Part shown: positions 19,188 through 21,368 of the stretch, one piece after another
Position numbering within the stretch: position 1 is the stretch's first letter
Layout: each line of letters opens with the position of its first letter
Source of the DNA: Muribaculaceae bacterium
GTDB lineage: Bacteria > Bacteroidota > Bacteroidia > Bacteroidales > Muribaculaceae
Assembly: GCA_017545095.1 (NCBI GenBank)
Contig: JAFYCU010000135.1
Span: 1-21,368 of the forward strand
DNA: 21,368 nt
Reading direction: 5' to 3'
Translations under genes and position numbers: made by a program
Notes under the pieces: generated by a model
Database searches by the model: none
Told to the model about the DNA's origin: nothing
The model's input: only the letters and a program-made list of their open reading frames with translations

Positions 19188-21368
19188 TCACTCCTTGTGC
19201 AGCATGATGTTGATGATGATGTTCACGTCGTCGATGTCCACCGTGCCGTCGCCGTTCACATCGGCAGCTGCGGTCTCGTCGGCCTTGTGGAGCAGCATGT
19301 TGATGAGCAGGTTCAGGTCATCCACATCCACCACCCCGCTACCATCGACATCACCACGCACAGCAGGCTCGTCATCCATTTCGGCCATGAGGGTGAAGTC
19401 TTGCCACTGAAGTGCTTCGCGGTAAAGCCCCAGCTTGCCTTTGGGCACGTGCAGGGTGCACTTGTCCTTAGGCACATTGTTAAACACATTGTCGCCCAAC
19501 ACCACATCGGTGGGAATTTGCACATAGGAGTAGATGTTGCGCAGGCCGGTGCAGTCGAATGCGCCCTGCCCCAGATTGGTCACGCTGGCAGGAATCACCG
19601 CCGAACTGAAACCATTGCAGTTCGAGAACGCGCTACGATTGACTTTTTCCACCTTGCGGCCGATTATCAGTTCGCCCGTGAAGCCCGAGCAGCGATTGAA
19701 TGCCTCGGCACCAATGTCAGTGACATTGTCGGGAATGGTGAGCGGCCCTGTGAAACCGCAAACCGCGAATGCGCTGCCCTCTATCGTCTTCAGCGCTTTG
19801 CCCAGCGTGAGTGTGCCTTTGAGCTCAGTCAAGCCAAAGAAAGCACAAAATTGGATGGTTTCCACCTTGTCGGGGATGACCAGCGACCCCGATAACCTCG
19901 TGCAACCTTCGAAAGCATAGGGACCGATAAACGTCAGCGCTTCGGGCAACACCAGTTGGCCAGTGAAACCAGCGCAACCGAAGAAGGCATAGTTCTTGAT
20001 TTCGGTCACACTATTGGGGATGGTGAGTTTGCCGGTCAGGTTAACGCAGTCGTGGAAGGTGTTGGATTCAATCTTCGTGATGTTTTTGGGTAACGTGAGC
20101 GTGCCAGTCAGTCCCGTGCAGTATTCAAACGCCGATTGTCCGATTTCGGTGATGCCGTCGTGGAGCACCAGCTTGTTGAAACCTCTGCAGTCTTGGAAGC
20201 AGAAGTTATTCAGCTTGGTTACACCTTGCGGAATCGTCAGTGTGCCCGTGAGTCCCTGGCATCCTTTAAACGCACTCTCACCCAGCGTGGTGAGTCCGGT
20301 CGGCAGATTGAGTGCCCCAGAAAGCCCGGTGCAGTTTTGGAAAGCCTGGTTGCCGATACGGGTGACACTGGTGGGTAGATTGAGCTGGGTAATACCGGTG
20401 CAGTAAGAAAACATTGCATCAGCAACTTCGGTCATTGTCGAAGGCAATTCCAGTGAAGTGAAGCCCGTGCAATAGGTGAATATTCCATAGCCCATAGTGG
20501 TCAGCGAGGACGGAATGCGCAGCTTGCCGGTAAAGCCCGAACAGCCTTGGAACGCGCCACTGCCCATCTCGATGAGTGAGTTGGGTAACTCCAGTTCGCC
20601 CGTGAGTGTGTTACAATCTTGAAAAGCACTTTGACCTATGTTTTTTAAAGTGTTGGGCAACGACAGCGAGGTGGCTCCCTGCATGTTACTGAATGCGCCA
20701 TCACCGATACTGGTCACCCCTTCAGGAATGGTGAGGGTTCCTTCAAGATTGATGCCCACAAAAGTGTTCGGCTTGATGGTTGTGCGGCCGGCGGGCAGAC
20801 GGAACGTGGTCATCTTTTCACCATTCACCACCAAGTATTTTTCCCAACGGAGGGGGTTGGACGAGACATCCTCAAAATCAATGTCGCACCAAGCTGCCAG
20901 GTTCGAGATGTTCACACCTGCACCATAACCGCCAACGCCGAATCCAGAGAATGCCTGCTGACCCACAAAAGTCAGCTCGCTGCCCACGGTGAGGGCACCA
21001 CGCATACCCATACACTGATAGAACGCAAAAGCACCGATGGTCTTGAGTTTGGAGGGCAACTTCAGGTCGCCAGTGAACCCGGTACAACACCAGAAGGCGT
21101 TGTCGCCAATGGTCTCGATGGAGTCGCCCAGAGTGAGCGAGCCCGTGAAAGTGCGCCTGTTGTAGAAGGCACTGGCACCCACAGCCTTGACCACATAGGG
21201 GTCGCGCTTCTCCACATTCTCGTTCCGGTCGTTATCCCACTCTTGATAAACCCTGTAGGCGATGCTGGGGATGTTCAGACTGCCTGAGGCCGGTGTGCCT
21301 GGGGTCATGCTGATGGCTATCGCGGAGCCCGTTCCTGTCACTTCATAGCGAATGCCCTCGTAGTCGAA
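19188..21368 (-). CDS. BspA-like leucine-rich repeat protein with dockerin-like C-terminus (5' end outside window)
   Basis: The frame is open to the last base of the window (FDYEGIRYEV), which aligns with FDYEGVRYNV just after the signal peptide of the paralogue at 10699-12960. Only the start and signal peptide are missing; 726 residues are present. It consists of the same ~24-residue LRR_5 repeats and ends with DVDGSGVVDVDDLN and DVNGDGTVDIDDVN plus IIINIMLHKE. Most repeats align one-to-one with the paralogue; differences concentrate in exposed positions between the LxIP and CxGF anchors. It is expected to be exported and possibly to bind partners through the LRR face. The ~215 bp at the 3' end are almost identical in DNA to the paralogue. 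Confidence 0.88.
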   Translation of the reverse strand, partial: FDYEGIRYEVTGTGSAIAISMTPGTPASGSLNIPSIAYRVYQEWDNDRNENVEKRDPYVVKAVGASAFYNRRTFTGSLTLGDSIETIGDNAFWCCTGFTGDLKLPSKLKTIGAFAFYQCMGMRGALTVGSELTFVGQQAFSGFGVGGYGAGVNISNLAAWCDIDFEDVSSNPLRWEKYLVVNGEKMTTFRLPAGRTTIKPNTFVGINLEGTLTIPEGVTSIGDGAFSNMQGATSLSLPNTLKNIGQSAFQDCNTLTGELELPNSLIEMGSGAFQGCSGFTGKLRIPSSLTTMGYGIFTYCTGFTSLELPSTMTEVADAMFSYCTGITQLNLPTSVTRIGNQAFQNCTGLSGALNLPTGLTTLGESAFKGCQGLTGTLTIPQGVTKLNNFCFQDCRGFNKLVLHDGITEIGQSAFEYCTGLTGTLTLPKNITKIESNTFHDCVNLTGKLTIPNSVTEIKNYAFFGCAGFTGQLVLPEALTFIGPYAFEGCTRLSGSLVIPDKVETIQFCAFFGLTELKGTLTLGKALKTIEGSAFAVCGFTGPLTIPDNVTDIGAEAFNRCSGFTGELIIGRKVEKVNRSAFSNCNGFSSAVIPASVTNLGQGAFDCTGLRNIYSYVQIPTDVVLGDNVFNNVPKDKCTLHVPKGKLGLYREALQWQDFTLMAEMDDEPAVRGDVDGSGVVDVDDLNLLINMLLHKADETAAADVNGDGTVDIDDVNIIINIMLHKE

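Noticed and set aside
1..21368. tRNA, rRNA, insertion sequence or integrase genes
   Set aside because: None was recognised on reading both strands; no T-loop motif, transposase or recombinase signature was found.

Overview
The window looks like chromosomal DNA of a GC-rich member of the Bacteroidales, most probably Prevotella-like (Prevotellaceae). This rests on several signs: promoters of the Bacteroidetes type (TTTG, 19-20 nt, TAnnTTTG), absence of Shine-Dalgarno sequences, a type IX secretion C-terminal tail, BspA-type leucine-rich surface proteins, dockerin-like tails, and the neighbouring pair DUF6452/DUF6048. No rRNA, tRNA, CRISPR array, integrase or transposase was recognised.

Layout. 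(1) 1-1.5 kb is the variable tip of an Rhs gene: a GC-rich core junction, an AT-rich C-terminal domain with an HExxH metallopeptidase motif, an overlapping small exported protein (candidate immunity), and a 50-bp orphan copy of the core junction. (2) 1.5-4.4 kb holds an exported protein with a T9SS-like tail and, on the minus strand, two tandem class A acid phosphatases, one with an altered PSGH motif. (3) 4.4-5.7 kb has no convincing protein gene. It holds three candidate stand-alone RNAs: a likely SRP (4.5S) RNA and two unidentified ones, each with a recognisable promoter and hairpin/U-tract end. (4) 5.7-10.5 kb on the plus strand carries an AAA+ ATPase, then DUF4199 membrane protein, GT2 glycosyltransferase, DUF6452 lipoprotein and DUF6048 outer-membrane-like protein, apparently one transcription unit. 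(5) 10.7-21.4 kb on the minus strand is an exported-protein region: two long BspA-like LRR proteins with C-terminal dockerin-like modules, a third dockerin-tailed protein, and a putative three-gene unit (Sel1-TonB_C protein, dockerin-FGE-like protein, MG2-plug protein).

Dispersed repeats link these regions. A composite intergenic element recurs in full or in part near 3.55, 4.9, 9.16, 10.5 and 17.65 kb. It combines a 9-bp-period tandem array, a GC-rich hairpin and a GGTTCTTGGTTCTC-type tail. In two places it abuts nearly identical dockerin-coding 3' ends; in one it runs into a phosphatase reading frame; in another, related repeat DNA encodes a lipoprotein signal peptide. The strongest candidates for something undescribed are the RNA cluster at 4.5-5.6 kb, the detached TonB/plug/dockerin unit, the Rhs toxin-immunity tip, and the coupling of the repeat to gene 3' ends. 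All functions below are inferred from sequence reading alone, with no database search.
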